Source of the DNA: JBDSZL01 sp039925145
Lineage (GTDB): Bacteria > Acidobacteriota > Vicinamibacteria > Vicinamibacterales > SCN-69-37
Assembly (NCBI GenBank): GCA_039925145.1
Contig: JBDSZL010000045.1
Coordinates: 1 to 40,478, forward strand
DNA length: 40,478 bases
Reading direction: 5' to 3'
Shown: one piece after another, positions 30,463 through 39,682 of the stretch
Numbering within the stretch: the stretch's first letter is position 1
How the letters are laid out: every line of letters begins with the position of its first letter
Position numbers and translations under genes: made by a program
The notes under the pieces: generated by a model
The model's input: the letters and a program-made list of their open reading frames with translations, nothing else
Database searches by the model: none
Told to the model about the DNA's origin: nothing

Positions 30463-33117
30463 ATGTCCAAGTCTTTGTTCGGGCTTACGATTTCGCTGGC
30501 TGCCGCCCTGGGTACGAGTCTGCTTTTGGCCGCCCAGCAGCCCGCCATTGTCGCGCCGCCGGCGCCGATTAAGCCCGCCGGTGTGGCCAACCCGGTGGCG
30601 GGCAACGCCGCGGCCGTCGAGGCCGGCGCCCGCATGTTCAACGCGACCTGCTCGGAGTGCCACGGCAACAACGGCGTCGGAGATGACCGTGGACCGGCGC
30701 TGACGAGCGGCGGCTTCATGCACGGCGGCGACGATGCGGAAGTGTTCCATACGATTCGGACGGGCGTCGAAGGCACCGAGATGGAGGCGCATCCGGAGTT
30801 CGACGACCAGCAGACCTGGCAGCTCGTGGCCTATGTCAAGAGTCTGTCCGGCGGGTCGAGGGATCGGACGTTCACGGAACGCTACTGCGTGGGCTGTCAC
30901 AACGATCGAGCCAAGACCGGCGGCCTGTCGCTTCAGGGGCTCGCGCTCACAGATATTCCGGCACACGGTCCGGTCTGGGAGAAAGTGCTCGGCAAGGTTC
31001 GGTCCGGCGACATGCCGCCTGTCACGGCGCACGTGCGCCCTGCCCCTCAGGCCGCGTCGCAGTTTGCCTCGTATGTAGAAACCACGCTCGATCGCGAGGC
31101 GGCAGTTCATCCGAATCCTGGCGTCTCTCCCGCGCACCGGCTCAATCGCGCCGAATACAGCAATGCCATTCGCGACCTGCTCGCCGTCGACGTGAAGCCG
31201 GGCGAATGGCTGCCCGTCGACGACTCGGGCTATGGATTCGACAACATCGCCGCGGTCCTCTCGACGTCGCCGGCTCTGCTCGAGCGGTACATGTCGGCCG
31301 CGCGCCGCATCAGCCGGCTGGCTGTTGGAGACTTGACGCTGAAATCTGCCGAAGATACTTACGACGCCAGGTTCGATCGAGGGCAGCCTCGCAACGAACA
31401 ACTGAGCGACCAGCTGCCGTTTGGTTCGCGCGGCGGCATGGCAATCGAGCATTACTTTCCGGTCGATGCCGAGTACACGTTTGTTCTTCGTTTCAACACG
31501 GACCCGCACACGGGTGCAGACCCGTATTCAGTGAAGAAGTTCGTGTCTGCGGGGTTGCACGTGGTCGGAGCAACGTCCCCGCGCGAGAATCTGAAACCGG
31601 AAGTCGAAGGCGGCGGCGGACGGCGAGGCGGTGGCGCAGGCGGTGCGCCTGGTCGTGGTGGCCGTGGCGCTGCCGCCGGGGTTCCGGTCGATCTCCTGCT
31701 CGATGGCATGAGATTGGAGCGGTTCGAATTACTTCCCGAGGACGAAGCGGGCGGCGGGGGTGCGGCGGCGCGGCGGATTATCATCCGTGGCCCCTTCAAC
31801 ATCACGGATCGTGGCAATACGCCGAGCCGCACCAAGATCTTCACCTGCCGTCCGGCAGCCGCGAGTGGCGAAGCCGCGTGTGCACAGCGGATTCTGACGA
31901 ACCTCGCGCACAAAGCGTTTCGCCGGCCGGTGACCCCTGCGGATATCGATCCACTGCTGGCCTTCTACAAGACTGGTCGCGCCGCTGGTGATTTCGACGC
32001 CGGCATCGAGACGGCGCTGCGGGCGCTTCTGGTCTCGCCGGAGTTCCTGTTCCGAGTTGAGCGCGCGCCGGCGAACGCCAAGCCGGGACAGGTGGTGCGT
32101 GTCAGCGACCTCGACCTGGCCTCGCGCTTGTCGTTCTTCATGTGGAGCAGCATCCCCGACGAGGAGCTGCTCGGCCTGGCAGAGCGAGGGCAGCTCAAAC
32201 AACCCGCCATTCTCGATCGCCAAATCGAGCGGATGCTGGCCGACCCGCGATCGCGCGCACTGGTGGAGAATTTCGCGGGCCAGTGGCTGCAGATCCGAAG
32301 CGTCGATCAGGTGCGTCCCGACGCCGGCATCTTCCCGTTCGACGAACCGTTGAGGCGGGCGTTGATGGAAGAGACGACGCTGCTCGTCGAGAGTATCGTG
32401 CGTGAGAATCGCAGCCTGCTCGACCTGCTCGACGCCGATTACACGTTCCTCAATCAGCGCCTGGCCGAGCACTACGGGGTGCCGAAGGTGTACGGGTCAC
32501 AGTTTCGGCGCGTCCCGGTCACCGATCCCAATCGACGTGGGCTGCTCGGTCAAGGCAGCATCCTCACGGTGACCTCCTATCCGAATCGGACATCCGTCGT
32601 CCAACGCGGCAAGTGGGTGCTCGAGAATCTGCTGGGCACGCCGCCCCCCCCGCCACCGCCCAATGTGCCAGACCTGAAGGCGGCGCCGCATGGCAAGATC
32701 CTCTCGATGCGAGAGCAGATGCAGGCACATCGCGCCAACCCGGTGTGCTCGTCGTGCCACAGCCGGATGGACCCACTGGGGTTCGCGCTCGAAAATTACG
32801 ACGGTGTCGGCCGCTGGCGAGAAGCCGACGCGGGCGGCAAGATCGACGCGAGTGGCAAGTTGCCGGACGGCACCGAGTTCACGGGTCCCGCCGGTCTGCG
32901 GCAGTTGCTGCTGACCAAGTACAAGGAAGACTTCGTTCGCACCGCGACCGAGAAGCTCCTGACGTACGGGCTCGGCCGCGGCCTCGAGTTCTACGACTAT
33001 CCGACGGTTCGCGGGATCGCCCGCGAGGCGTCGAAAGACAACTACCGTATATCCTCACTCATTGCCGGTGTCGTACACAGCACGCCTTTTCAGATGCGGA
33101 AGGTCTCGGAGCCATGA
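30463..33117 (+). CDS. DUF1587/1592/1595/1588/1585 exported multihaem cytochrome-like protein
   Basis: 884 residues from MSKSLFGLTISLAAALGTSL; the start has GAGAG a few bases upstream, and a further upstream start in the frame adds nine unrelated residues. Domains in order: cytochrome c with C63-S-E-C-H67; planctomycete-type cytochrome with C142-V-G-C-H146; DUF1587 (HRLNRAEYSNAIRDLL); a Gly/Arg-rich insert near residues 385-410; DUF1595 (ILTNLAHKAFRRPVTPADID); DUF1592 (LASRLSFFMWSSIPDEELLG; NFAGQWLQIRSV); DUF1588 (RRGLLGQGSILTVTSYPNRT); a third haem-like CSSCH before MDPLGFALENYDGVGRWR; and DUF1585. In Acidobacteria and Planctomycetes such genes nearly always sit with DUF1552, as here. The physiological substrate is unknown. 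Confidence 0.94.
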   Translation: MSKSLFGLTISLAAALGTSLLLAAQQPAIVAPPAPIKPAGVANPVAGNAAAVEAGARMFNATCSECHGNNGVGDDRGPALTSGGFMHGGDDAEVFHTIRTGVEGTEMEAHPEFDDQQTWQLVAYVKSLSGGSRDRTFTERYCVGCHNDRAKTGGLSLQGLALTDIPAHGPVWEKVLGKVRSGDMPPVTAHVRPAPQAASQFASYVETTLDREAAVHPNPGVSPAHRLNRAEYSNAIRDLLAVDVKPGEWLPVDDSGYGFDNIAAVLSTSPALLERYMSAARRISRLAVGDLTLKSAEDTYDARFDRGQPRNEQLSDQLPFGSRGGMAIEHYFPVDAEYTFVLRFNTDPHTGADPYSVKKFVSAGLHVVGATSPRENLKPEVEGGGGRRGGGAGGAPGRGGRGAAAGVPVDLLLDGMRLERFELLPEDEAGGGGAAARRIIIRGPFNITDRGNTPSRTKIFTCRPAAASGEAACAQRILTNLAHKAFRRPVTPADIDPLLAFYKTGRAAGDFDAGIETALRALLVSPEFLFRVERAPANAKPGQVVRVSDLDLASRLSFFMWSSIPDEELLGLAERGQLKQPAILDRQIERMLADPRSRALVENFAGQWLQIRSVDQVRPDAGIFPFDEPLRRALMEETTLLVESIVRENRSLLDLLDADYTFLNQRLAEHYGVPKVYGSQFRRVPVTDPNRRGLLGQGSILTVTSYPNRTSVVQRGKWVLENLLGTPPPPPPPNVPDLKAAPHGKILSMREQMQAHRANPVCSSCHSRMDPLGFALENYDGVGRWREADAGGKIDASGKLPDGTEFTGPAGLRQLLLTKYKEDFVRTATEKLLTYGLGRGLEFYDYPTVRGIAREASKDNYRISSLIAGVVHSTPFQMRKVSEP

Positions 33118-34484
33118 ACATTCTTCACAAGCCGCTGCCACGTCGGACGTTCCTTCGCGGATTAGGTGCAACTGTCGCGCTGCCATTGCTCGACTCCATG
33201 TTGCCGGCGTTCTCGACCGTCGCGCATGGCGCGGCGGCACGGCCGGTCCGCTTGGGCTACCTGTACAAGCCGAATGGGATGATTGGCGCTTCGCTGAAGA
33301 GTCCGCGTCCCTACCTGTGGACGCCGAAGACGCCCGGCGCTGGCTTTGAGTTCAGTCCCGCCATGAAGCCGCTCGAGCCATTCCGCGATCACATCAACGC
33401 GTTCAGCGGACTGGCGCAGAACCAGGGCTGGGCGCTGGGCGACGGTGGCGGAGACCACGCCCGGGCCACGGCCACGTATCTCACCGGCGTTCATCCGTAT
33501 AAGACCGGTGGCGCGGACTTCAAGCTCGGCATTTCCGCCGACCAGCTCGCGGCGAAAGAACTCGGCAAGTTCACGCAGTTGTCGTCGCTCGAGCTCGGCC
33601 TCGAGTCGCAGCCGCTGGCTGGCACGTGCGACTCCGGCTACACCTGCGCGTACATGTCGATGTCCTGGCGTTCGGCCAACCAGCCGGCGCCCGCCGAGAT
33701 CAACCCGCGTGCGGCGTTCGAGCGGCTGTTTGGCGACAGCGAAAGCACCGATCCCGCGGTGCGGAAGGCGCGGCTCGCCAACGACAAGAGCGTGCTCGAC
33801 TACGTCACCGGGTCGCTTTCGCGGCTGGAGGGACGTCTCGGCACGAGCGACAAGCGCAAGCTGGACGAGTATCTCGATTCCGTGCGCGACATCGAGCGCC
33901 GGATCCAGCTCGCCGAGGCGCAGAGCACGTCGGTGGAACTGCCGGTCATGGACAAGCCAGCGGCCGTGCCCCACGACTACGCCGATTACTCCAAGCTGAT
34001 GATGGACCTCATGGTGGTCGCGTGGCAGTCGGACATGACGCGCGTCGCCTCGTTCATGTTTGGGCGCGACGGCAGCAACCGGCCGTTCCCGGAGATCGGT
34101 ATTCCAGACGGTCACCACTCCATCTCGCACCACCAAAGTGATCCCGAGAAAGTCGACAAGCTCGTCAAGATCGACCAGCTGCAGGTGCAGATGTTCGCCT
34201 ATCTGCTGGAGAAGATGAAGGCGACGCCAGATGGGGACGGCACGCTCCTCGACCACTCCCTGGTGCTCTTCGGCAGCAGCCTCAGCGAGTCCAATATCCA
34301 CTCGCACGACGACCTGCCGATTGTGCTCGCGGGCAACGGCGACGGACGCGTCAAGGGCAACCGCCACCTCGTGTACCCCTCGTCGACGCCGCTCAACAAC
34401 CTCCTGCTGAACATGCTCGATGTGGCGAGTGTCCCTGGTGTGCAGGGCTTCGGCGACAGCACGGGGCGTTTGACCGGCATCTAA
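33114..34484 (+). CDS. DUF1552 protein, Tat-exported
   Basis: 456 residues from MNILHKPLPRRTFLRGLGAT: a twin-arginine motif (P-R-R-T-F-L-R-G) and hydrophobic segment. The ATG overlaps the DUF1592 stop (ATGA), which sets the start although the frame is open far upstream. Conserved features of DUF1552 are seen: LGYLYKPNGM, FSPAMKPLEPFRDHINAFSG, GGGDHARATATYLTGVHPYK, DEYLDSVRDIERRIQ, RVASFMFGRDGSNRPFPEIG, DGHHSISHHQSDPEKVDKLV and FGSSLSESNIHSHDDLPIVL. His-Asp/His clusters (HH-SISHH; HSHDDLP) look like metal ligands of an alkaline-phosphatase/sulfatase-like fold, but activity is not established. Confidence 0.95.
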   Translation: MNILHKPLPRRTFLRGLGATVALPLLDSMLPAFSTVAHGAAARPVRLGYLYKPNGMIGASLKSPRPYLWTPKTPGAGFEFSPAMKPLEPFRDHINAFSGLAQNQGWALGDGGGDHARATATYLTGVHPYKTGGADFKLGISADQLAAKELGKFTQLSSLELGLESQPLAGTCDSGYTCAYMSMSWRSANQPAPAEINPRAAFERLFGDSESTDPAVRKARLANDKSVLDYVTGSLSRLEGRLGTSDKRKLDEYLDSVRDIERRIQLAEAQSTSVELPVMDKPAAVPHDYADYSKLMMDLMVVAWQSDMTRVASFMFGRDGSNRPFPEIGIPDGHHSISHHQSDPEKVDKLVKIDQLQVQMFAYLLEKMKATPDGDGTLLDHSLVLFGSSLSESNIHSHDDLPIVLAGNGDGRVKGNRHLVYPSSTPLNNLLLNMLDVASVPGVQGFGDSTGRLTGI

Positions 34485-34538
34485 CGAGCGTACCGGGCGC
34501 CAGAGGTCAACAGGCTGCGGGGCGTGGGAGAGCACAGC

Positions 34539-35909
34539 ATGCGAAGACAACGAAGGTACGCATTCCTGGGGATCTGCGTGGGCTTGGGGTTGGCCGTGAT
34601 GGCCTCCCTCCGGGCAGACGGGTCTGATTTGCGCGTCCTCGAGTCGGTCCGGCGGCGCGACCAGAAGGCGTTGGACGTCTTGCTGCGCGCCAAGGCAGAC
34701 GTCAACGCCGCCGAAGCGGACGGAGCGACCGCGCTGTCATGGGCTGTTCATCTCGGCCAGCGAGCCATGGCCGATGCGCTGCTCCGCGCGGGTGCCAAAG
34801 TCAACGTGGCCGATTCGTATGGCGAGACGCCGTTGACCCTCGCGTGCGCGAACGGTGACGGGGCGCTCATCGAGCGCCTGCTCGCCGCCGACGCCAAACC
34901 CGACATCGCCCGATGGAACGGCGAGACGGCGCTGATGCTGGCGGCCGGCGCCGGCAGTCTGGACGGCGTCAACGCGCTGCTCCGTCATGGCGTGGACGCC
35001 AATGGTGCAGAACCACGCCAGCATCAGACGGCATTGATGTGGGCGGCCGCCGAGGGCCACAGCGACGTGATCGGCGGCCTCGTGAAAGCCGGCGCCAAGG
35101 TTGATGCCCTCTCCAGCGGGGGATTTACGGCTCTGCTTTTTGCGGTCGTCAAAGGTGACGCTCCCTCAATCAAGGTCCTTTTGGGCGCGGGCGCCGATCC
35201 CAATTACACGCTCCCGACCGGTAACACTCCGTTGATGGTCGCCGTGTCGCATCAGAACACGGCGGCCGCACTCGCCCTGCTCGAAGGGGGCGCAAATGCT
35301 ACCGTCCGCGATGGACGCACGGGCAATACGCCGCTCCACATCGCAGCGCAAGTCGGCGACGTCACGGTTATGAAGGCGCTGCTCGAGCGAAAAGCTGATC
35401 CGAACGCGCGGACGTCCCGAACGGTTGCGGCTCCGGGTCGCGGAGGTGGCGGTGGATTTCGGGGCGGTGCGTCGGGCGAGCAGACACCGTTGATGATGGC
35501 AGCCGCCGGCGACCGCGCGGACGCCATGCGCGTGCTGGTCGCCGCCGGCGCCGATCCGTCCCTGCGTACCCAGGACGGCAAGAATCTGCTGATGGTCGCG
35601 GCAGGCGGTGCCAAGATCGACACCGTCAAATACGCCTACGAGCTCGATCCGCATGTCGACGTGGTCGCTGACGGCAAGTCGACGATCATGCACGCCGCCG
35701 TCGGACTCGGCGGCAATCGAAGCCAGCCGGAGGTATGCGAGATCGTGCAGTTTCTCGCCGATCATGGCGCCGCCCTGGACGAGCTCGACGCCGGCGGCCG
35801 AACGCCGATTGTGCGCGCCGATGTCATCCCGGTCGATCAGGCCATCAACCTGATCACCAAGCTGCTCGCAGACCGCGGTCTGAAGCCGAAGGTTCCTGGC
35901 AAGCACTGA
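34539..35909 (+). CDS. Exported ankyrin-repeat protein
   Basis: 456 residues from MRRQRRYAFLGICVGLGLAV, a signal peptide or anchor. GGAG eight bases before ATG 34539 supports this start over a GTG at 34524. About nine ankyrin units follow, e.g. DGATALSWAVHLGQRAMADA, YGETPLTLACANGDGALIER, NGETALMLAAGAGSLDGVNA, HQTALMWAAAEGHSDVIGGL, GNTPLHIAAQVGDVTVMKAL and GEQTPLMMAAAGDRADAMRV. A Gly/Arg-rich insert (PGRGGGGGFRGGASGE) interrupts the repeats around residue 300. It follows the DUF1592-DUF1552 pair by 54 bases, a common order; it probably scaffolds protein contacts in the periplasm. Confidence 0.93.
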   Translation: MRRQRRYAFLGICVGLGLAVMASLRADGSDLRVLESVRRRDQKALDVLLRAKADVNAAEADGATALSWAVHLGQRAMADALLRAGAKVNVADSYGETPLTLACANGDGALIERLLAADAKPDIARWNGETALMLAAGAGSLDGVNALLRHGVDANGAEPRQHQTALMWAAAEGHSDVIGGLVKAGAKVDALSSGGFTALLFAVVKGDAPSIKVLLGAGADPNYTLPTGNTPLMVAVSHQNTAAALALLEGGANATVRDGRTGNTPLHIAAQVGDVTVMKALLERKADPNARTSRTVAAPGRGGGGGFRGGASGEQTPLMMAAAGDRADAMRVLVAAGADPSLRTQDGKNLLMVAAGGAKIDTVKYAYELDPHVDVVADGKSTIMHAAVGLGGNRSQPEVCEIVQFLADHGAALDELDAGGRTPIVRADVIPVDQAINLITKLLADRGLKPKVPGKH

Positions 35910-35930
35910 TCGGCCGGCCTCGCTGCGCGT

Positions 35931-37112
35931 GTGGGACTGCTCGGACCTGTGCCCAATACTCCCTTCGCGCACCGCGTGGTTTGTCTCACGCTTGTCGTCG
36001 TCCTCCTGAGGCTGGCAGCACCGGCTGCATCGCTTCAGCAACGCCAATACCTCTACGTGGCCGTGCCGGGCGTGGACAGCGACTCCTCGCCCACGAGCGC
36101 AGGGACGCCGACCTCGCCAGAGCCCGAGTCCGCGGGCGTCAGCCTTCTCGTCTTCGACATCGCCCAAGGACATAAGTTCGTCAGACGGATGCCCCTCTGG
36201 CCCCGTGCCCAGGAACCAGAGCGCGTTCGCGGTCTGACGGTGGCGTCCGCACCCGGAGGGACCGCTGGGTCACCCACCCCTGGCGCCTCCCGTCTCTACA
36301 TGAGCACGACACGGCGGCTCGCTGCGATCGATCCGATGGATGGACGCGTCATCTGGGAGCACGAGTACGAAGGCCATTGCTGCGAACGGCCGGCCGTCTC
36401 ACCAGACGGGCGTTCGATCTACGCGCCCGCATTGGGCAGTCCGGTTTGGTACGTCATCGATGCCGCAACGGGCACGGTGACGACCACCATTCCCGTTGTC
36501 GGCTGGCCCCGCAGCACAGCCTACGCGCGGGACGGCCGCCACGTGTATCTCGCGGCCTGGGAGTCGCGGTCGCTCTCCGTCGTCGACGCCGCATCGAAGG
36601 CGATTACGGCGGAAGCAGGGCCCTTTACGGGTTTCATGTGTCCATTCACGATCAATCGCAAGGCGTCGATGGCTTTTGCGAATGTGGATGGGCTTGTCGG
36701 CTTCGAAGTTGTCGACCTGCTCACTGGCCTTCTGCTCGATCGCGTGCAGATTGATGATTACCAACCAGACGAGCTTCAGCAGTTCGAGTGTCCCAGTCAT
36801 GGCATCGCGTTCACCCCGGATGAGAAAGAGCTCTGGGTTGCGGATGGCGTCGGCAACCGGCTGCGCGTCTTCGATTCCGTCCCGTACCCGCCGGTGGAGA
36901 AAGTCTCGATCCAGCTCGCGCGGCAGCCGCGGTGGATCACCATGGGCGCTGACGGCCGGTATGCGTACGCGTCGACGGGTGAAGTCGTGGACGTCTCCCA
37001 GAAGCGGATCGTCGGGGTGCTGAAGGACGATGGGGGACGTTTGGTGGAGAGCGAGCGCATGGCAGAGATCGCCACCGTCCTGCCAGCCGCTGGTGGAGCA
37101 CCTCAGCGATGA
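35931..37112 (+). CDS. Exported YVTN/YncE-like beta-propeller with CCERP motif (propeller 2)
   Basis: 393 residues from a GTG start 21 bases after the ankyrin gene; no in-frame ATG lies near. A hydrophobic signal segment spans residues ~16-33. Blades read YLYVAVPGVDSD, RLYMSTTRRLAAIDPMDGRV, SPDGRSIYAPALGS, ARDGRHVYLAAWESRSLSVV and TPDEKELWVADGVGNRLRVF. It carries C150-C151-E-R-P154 and C286-P-S-H-G, exactly as propeller 1 at 21889-23169, with IWEHEYEGHCCERPAVSPDG against WSVTLDGKCCERPQVTPDG. The two are divergent paralogues. It overlaps the LON-N gene by ATGA. It is likely exported and may serve the DUF1592 cytochrome set; this is inference. Confidence 0.85.
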   Translation: MGLLGPVPNTPFAHRVVCLTLVVVLLRLAAPAASLQQRQYLYVAVPGVDSDSSPTSAGTPTSPEPESAGVSLLVFDIAQGHKFVRRMPLWPRAQEPERVRGLTVASAPGGTAGSPTPGASRLYMSTTRRLAAIDPMDGRVIWEHEYEGHCCERPAVSPDGRSIYAPALGSPVWYVIDAATGTVTTTIPVVGWPRSTAYARDGRHVYLAAWESRSLSVVDAASKAITAEAGPFTGFMCPFTINRKASMAFANVDGLVGFEVVDLLTGLLLDRVQIDDYQPDELQQFECPSHGIAFTPDEKELWVADGVGNRLRVFDSVPYPPVEKVSIQLARQPRWITMGADGRYAYASTGEVVDVSQKRIVGVLKDDGGRLVESERMAEIATVLPAAGGAPQR

Positions 37113-37750
37113 AGCTGCTGCCGCTCTTTCCGCTGCCGAACGTCGTGCTGTTCCCGGGCGTGATTCTGCCGCTGCACATCTTCGAGCCGCGCTACCGCGC
37201 GATGGTGGCCGACGCGCTCGACGACGATCGCCGAATTGGCATGGTGCTGTTGCGGCCAGGGTGGGAAGGGGCGTACGAAGAGCGGCCCCCTGTCTACCCG
37301 GTAGGTTGCAGCGGCGTGATTGCCCACTCGATGCCACTCGAGGATGGTCGCTACTACATCGTGCTGCAGGGTCTCGAGCGGATCAGGATTCTGGAAGAGG
37401 ACCACGCGCGGGCGTATCGTCGCGCGATCGTGGAGCCCGTACCTGATCCTGCGGTCACCGGCGTTGATCGTCAGGCACTAGGCGGTCTGCGGGACCGGCT
37501 CGAGGCCATCCTGCGCGAGTCTGGCAGCACGCTCTCGACCGCCTCCGATGCACGGCACACGCTGCCGCCCTCGATGCCCGACGAGGAACTCGTGCACACG
37601 CTCTCTTTCGGCCTCGATCTCGAGCCCCTCGAAAAGCAGGCACTGCTAGAACGCGAGAGCCTCTGTCGGCGTGCCGCGTCCCTCGTCGAGCTGCTGGAGA
37701 TGAAGCGGCTGGGCGCGTCCATGCCCTTTGGATCCGGACGACTACACTGA
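37109..37750 (+). CDS. LON peptidase N-terminal substrate-binding-domain protein
   Basis: 213 residues. PLFPLPNVVLFPGVILPLHI, FEPRYRAMVADALDDDRRIG, GCSGVIAHSMPLEDGRYYIV and LQGLERIRILEEDHARAYRR are the signature of the LON substrate-binding (PUA-like) domain, about residues 1-115; the rest is helical (LVHTLSFGLDLEPLEKQALL). AAA and protease domains of Lon are absent, as in the widespread stand-alone family. The ATG overlaps the propeller stop, fixing the start. Its cytosolic function is unknown; coupling to an exported protein is odd and may be chance packing. Confidence 0.92.
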   Translation: MKLLPLFPLPNVVLFPGVILPLHIFEPRYRAMVADALDDDRRIGMVLLRPGWEGAYEERPPVYPVGCSGVIAHSMPLEDGRYYIVLQGLERIRILEEDHARAYRRAIVEPVPDPAVTGVDRQALGGLRDRLEAILRESGSTLSTASDARHTLPPSMPDEELVHTLSFGLDLEPLEKQALLERESLCRRAASLVELLEMKRLGASMPFGSGRLH

Positions 37751-37786
37751 CGGCGGGGAGTGCACAGGGCGAATGGTGGAGGCGAC

Positions 37787-39682
37787 GTGTCGCTGGTTGA
37801 TCAGTTGTTGAGCCGCCGCGAATTGATTGGCGCACTCGCGTCGGCATCCGTGATGCCAATGGTGTGCGGCTGCATGCGCGAGCACGGGACGCCGCCGCCA
37901 GCCGCGGGCGACGCCGAGGCGCTCGCTCTGCTCGATGACTGTGCCGGCACCCTCCTTCGCCTCTTCCCCGAGAGTGCCACGTCGCTCGGCATCGACACGG
38001 GCACGCGCGCGGTGCTGCGATCGCAGCTCTCGGACCGATCGGCCGACGGCCAGTCGCGCGTCGCCGCGCAGGTGCGCGCAGACCTGGCGCGGATTCAAGC
38101 GCTCCGCACCACCGGCCTCTCGCACCAGACGCGCACCAGCGTGGAGGTGGTTCGCAGTGCCTACGTGACCGCGCTCGAAGGCCTCGCGCTGCCATACGGC
38201 GACATCACGGTGGGCGGATGGCGGAACACGCCGTACGTCGTCATTCAGAACGTGGGCGCCTATCTCGACGTGCCGCGTTTTCTCGATAGCGATCACCGGA
38301 TCGAGACTGCGGCAGACGCCGAGGCCTACCTGGAGAGAATGCAGTCGTACGCCAGGCAGCTCGACGGCGAGCTCGGGCGTCTGCAGGCGGCCCGCGGGGC
38401 AGGGCTTGTGCCGCCGACGTTCCTGATCGACAAGGCCCTCGGGCAACTGCGTGCGTCGGCGAAGAGTGCGCGCGACGGTGGATCCCTGGTCGATTCGCTC
38501 GGTCGGCGCGCGGCGCACATCGGAGGGACGTGGCGCGTGCGCGCGCAAAGGATTGCGACAGAGGAGATTGCTCCTGCGCTCGATCGGCAGGTGCGCGAAC
38601 TCGACGCGCACCGCCTCGTCGCGACCGGTGAGGCCGGGATGTGGGCGCGGCCGCGCGGCGACGAGTTCTACCAATGGGCGCTGAAGGCGTCGACCACCAC
38701 GAACATGTCGCCCGACGAGGTTCACGAGAGCGGGCGACGCGAGCTGCAACGGCTCGGCGCACAGATGGACCTCATCCTGAAGAGCATTGGCTACTCGCAG
38801 GGCACGGTTGGCGAGCGGATGAAAGCCCTGGCGACCGATCGCCGTTACAGGTTCTCCGAAGGGGATGGAGGGCGCTCCGAGATCCTCGCGTTCATCAATG
38901 GTCGCCTGGACTGGATCCGCGCTCAGATGCCGCGCGCCTTTCACACGGTGGTCCACCCGAACATGGAGGTGAAGCGGCTACCCCCAGAAGAAGAGCCCGG
39001 GGCGCCCGCGGCGTATGGCGGCGCCGGATCGATCGACGGCACGATTCCAGGAAGGTTCTGGATCAACCTGAGAACGACGGACCTCCACAGCAGGTACAGT
39101 CTCGCCGACCTGACATTTCACGAATCGATCCCCGGGCACATCTGGCAGGGCGAGTACACGCACGGCATGCCGCTGATTCGCCAGTTGCTCGCCTTCAATG
39201 CCTATTCGGAAGGCTGGGGACTCTACGCCGAGCAGCTTGCCGACGAGCTCGGCGCCTACGACGACGACCATGTGGGCCGACTGGGGTACTTGCAATCCAT
39301 TGCGTTTCGCGCCTGCCGCCTCGTCGTCGACACCGGTCTTCACGCCAAGCGCTGGACACGCGAAGAGGCTGTGCGCTTTTTCGTGGATGTGAACGGATCG
39401 AACCCCGAGGAAGTCGCGAGCGAGGTCGATCGCTACTGCGCCTGGCCAGGACAGGCGTGCGGATACAAGGTCGGCCACACCGAAATCAATCGCCAACGGG
39501 AGCACGCGAGGACGGCGCTTGGGCTGAAATTCGACCTGCAGGCGTTCAACGATACAGTCGTCCTAGGCGGCAACGTTCCGCTCGATGTGCTTGGCAGGAA
39601 TGTCGATGAACATATCCGCGTGCTGAAGGGCGAGGCGCGCGTGAGGTCCACGGTTCTGCACCTTCCCATGGAGGACTTGTGA
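37787..39682 (+). CDS. DUF885 family protein, Tat-exported putative metallopeptidase
   Basis: 631 residues from GTG 37787, four bases after GGAGG (37778-37782); another GTG at 37760 lacks a Shine-Dalgarno. The N-terminus has S9-R10-R11-E-L-I-G plus a short hydrophobic run to VCGC, so a Tat lipoprotein is possible (Cys at the fourth position of that motif). DUF885 marks: GITVGGWRNTPYV-like DITVGGWRNTPYVVIQNV, GIDTGTRA, MSPDEVHESGRRELQRL, GRFWINLRTTDLHSRYSLAD, the zinc motif H445-E-S-I-P-G-H451, and AYSEGWGLYAEQLADELG. HExxxGH plus the later E-x-W-x-x-Y-x-E supports metallopeptidase chemistry. Its frame ends inside the DoxX start (GTGA). Confidence 0.93.
   Translation: MSLVDQLLSRRELIGALASASVMPMVCGCMREHGTPPPAAGDAEALALLDDCAGTLLRLFPESATSLGIDTGTRAVLRSQLSDRSADGQSRVAAQVRADLARIQALRTTGLSHQTRTSVEVVRSAYVTALEGLALPYGDITVGGWRNTPYVVIQNVGAYLDVPRFLDSDHRIETAADAEAYLERMQSYARQLDGELGRLQAARGAGLVPPTFLIDKALGQLRASAKSARDGGSLVDSLGRRAAHIGGTWRVRAQRIATEEIAPALDRQVRELDAHRLVATGEAGMWARPRGDEFYQWALKASTTTNMSPDEVHESGRRELQRLGAQMDLILKSIGYSQGTVGERMKALATDRRYRFSEGDGGRSEILAFINGRLDWIRAQMPRAFHTVVHPNMEVKRLPPEEEPGAPAAYGGAGSIDGTIPGRFWINLRTTDLHSRYSLADLTFHESIPGHIWQGEYTHGMPLIRQLLAFNAYSEGWGLYAEQLADELGAYDDDHVGRLGYLQSIAFRACRLVVDTGLHAKRWTREEAVRFFVDVNGSNPEEVASEVDRYCAWPGQACGYKVGHTEINRQREHARTALGLKFDLQAFNDTVVLGGNVPLDVLGRNVDEHIRVLKGEARVRSTVLHLPMEDL

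Noticed and set aside
32613..33113. N-terminal extension of the DUF1552 frame
   Set aside because: It lies within the DUF1592 coding region and is Arg/Pro-rich; the Tat signal and ATGA overlap put the start at 33114.
33162..34550. 462-codon minus-strand frame opposite the DUF1552 gene
   Set aside because: Antisense shadow with no motifs.
37742..38956. 404-codon minus-strand frame opposite DUF885
   Set aside because: No motifs; the HESIPGH protein on the plus strand explains the region.
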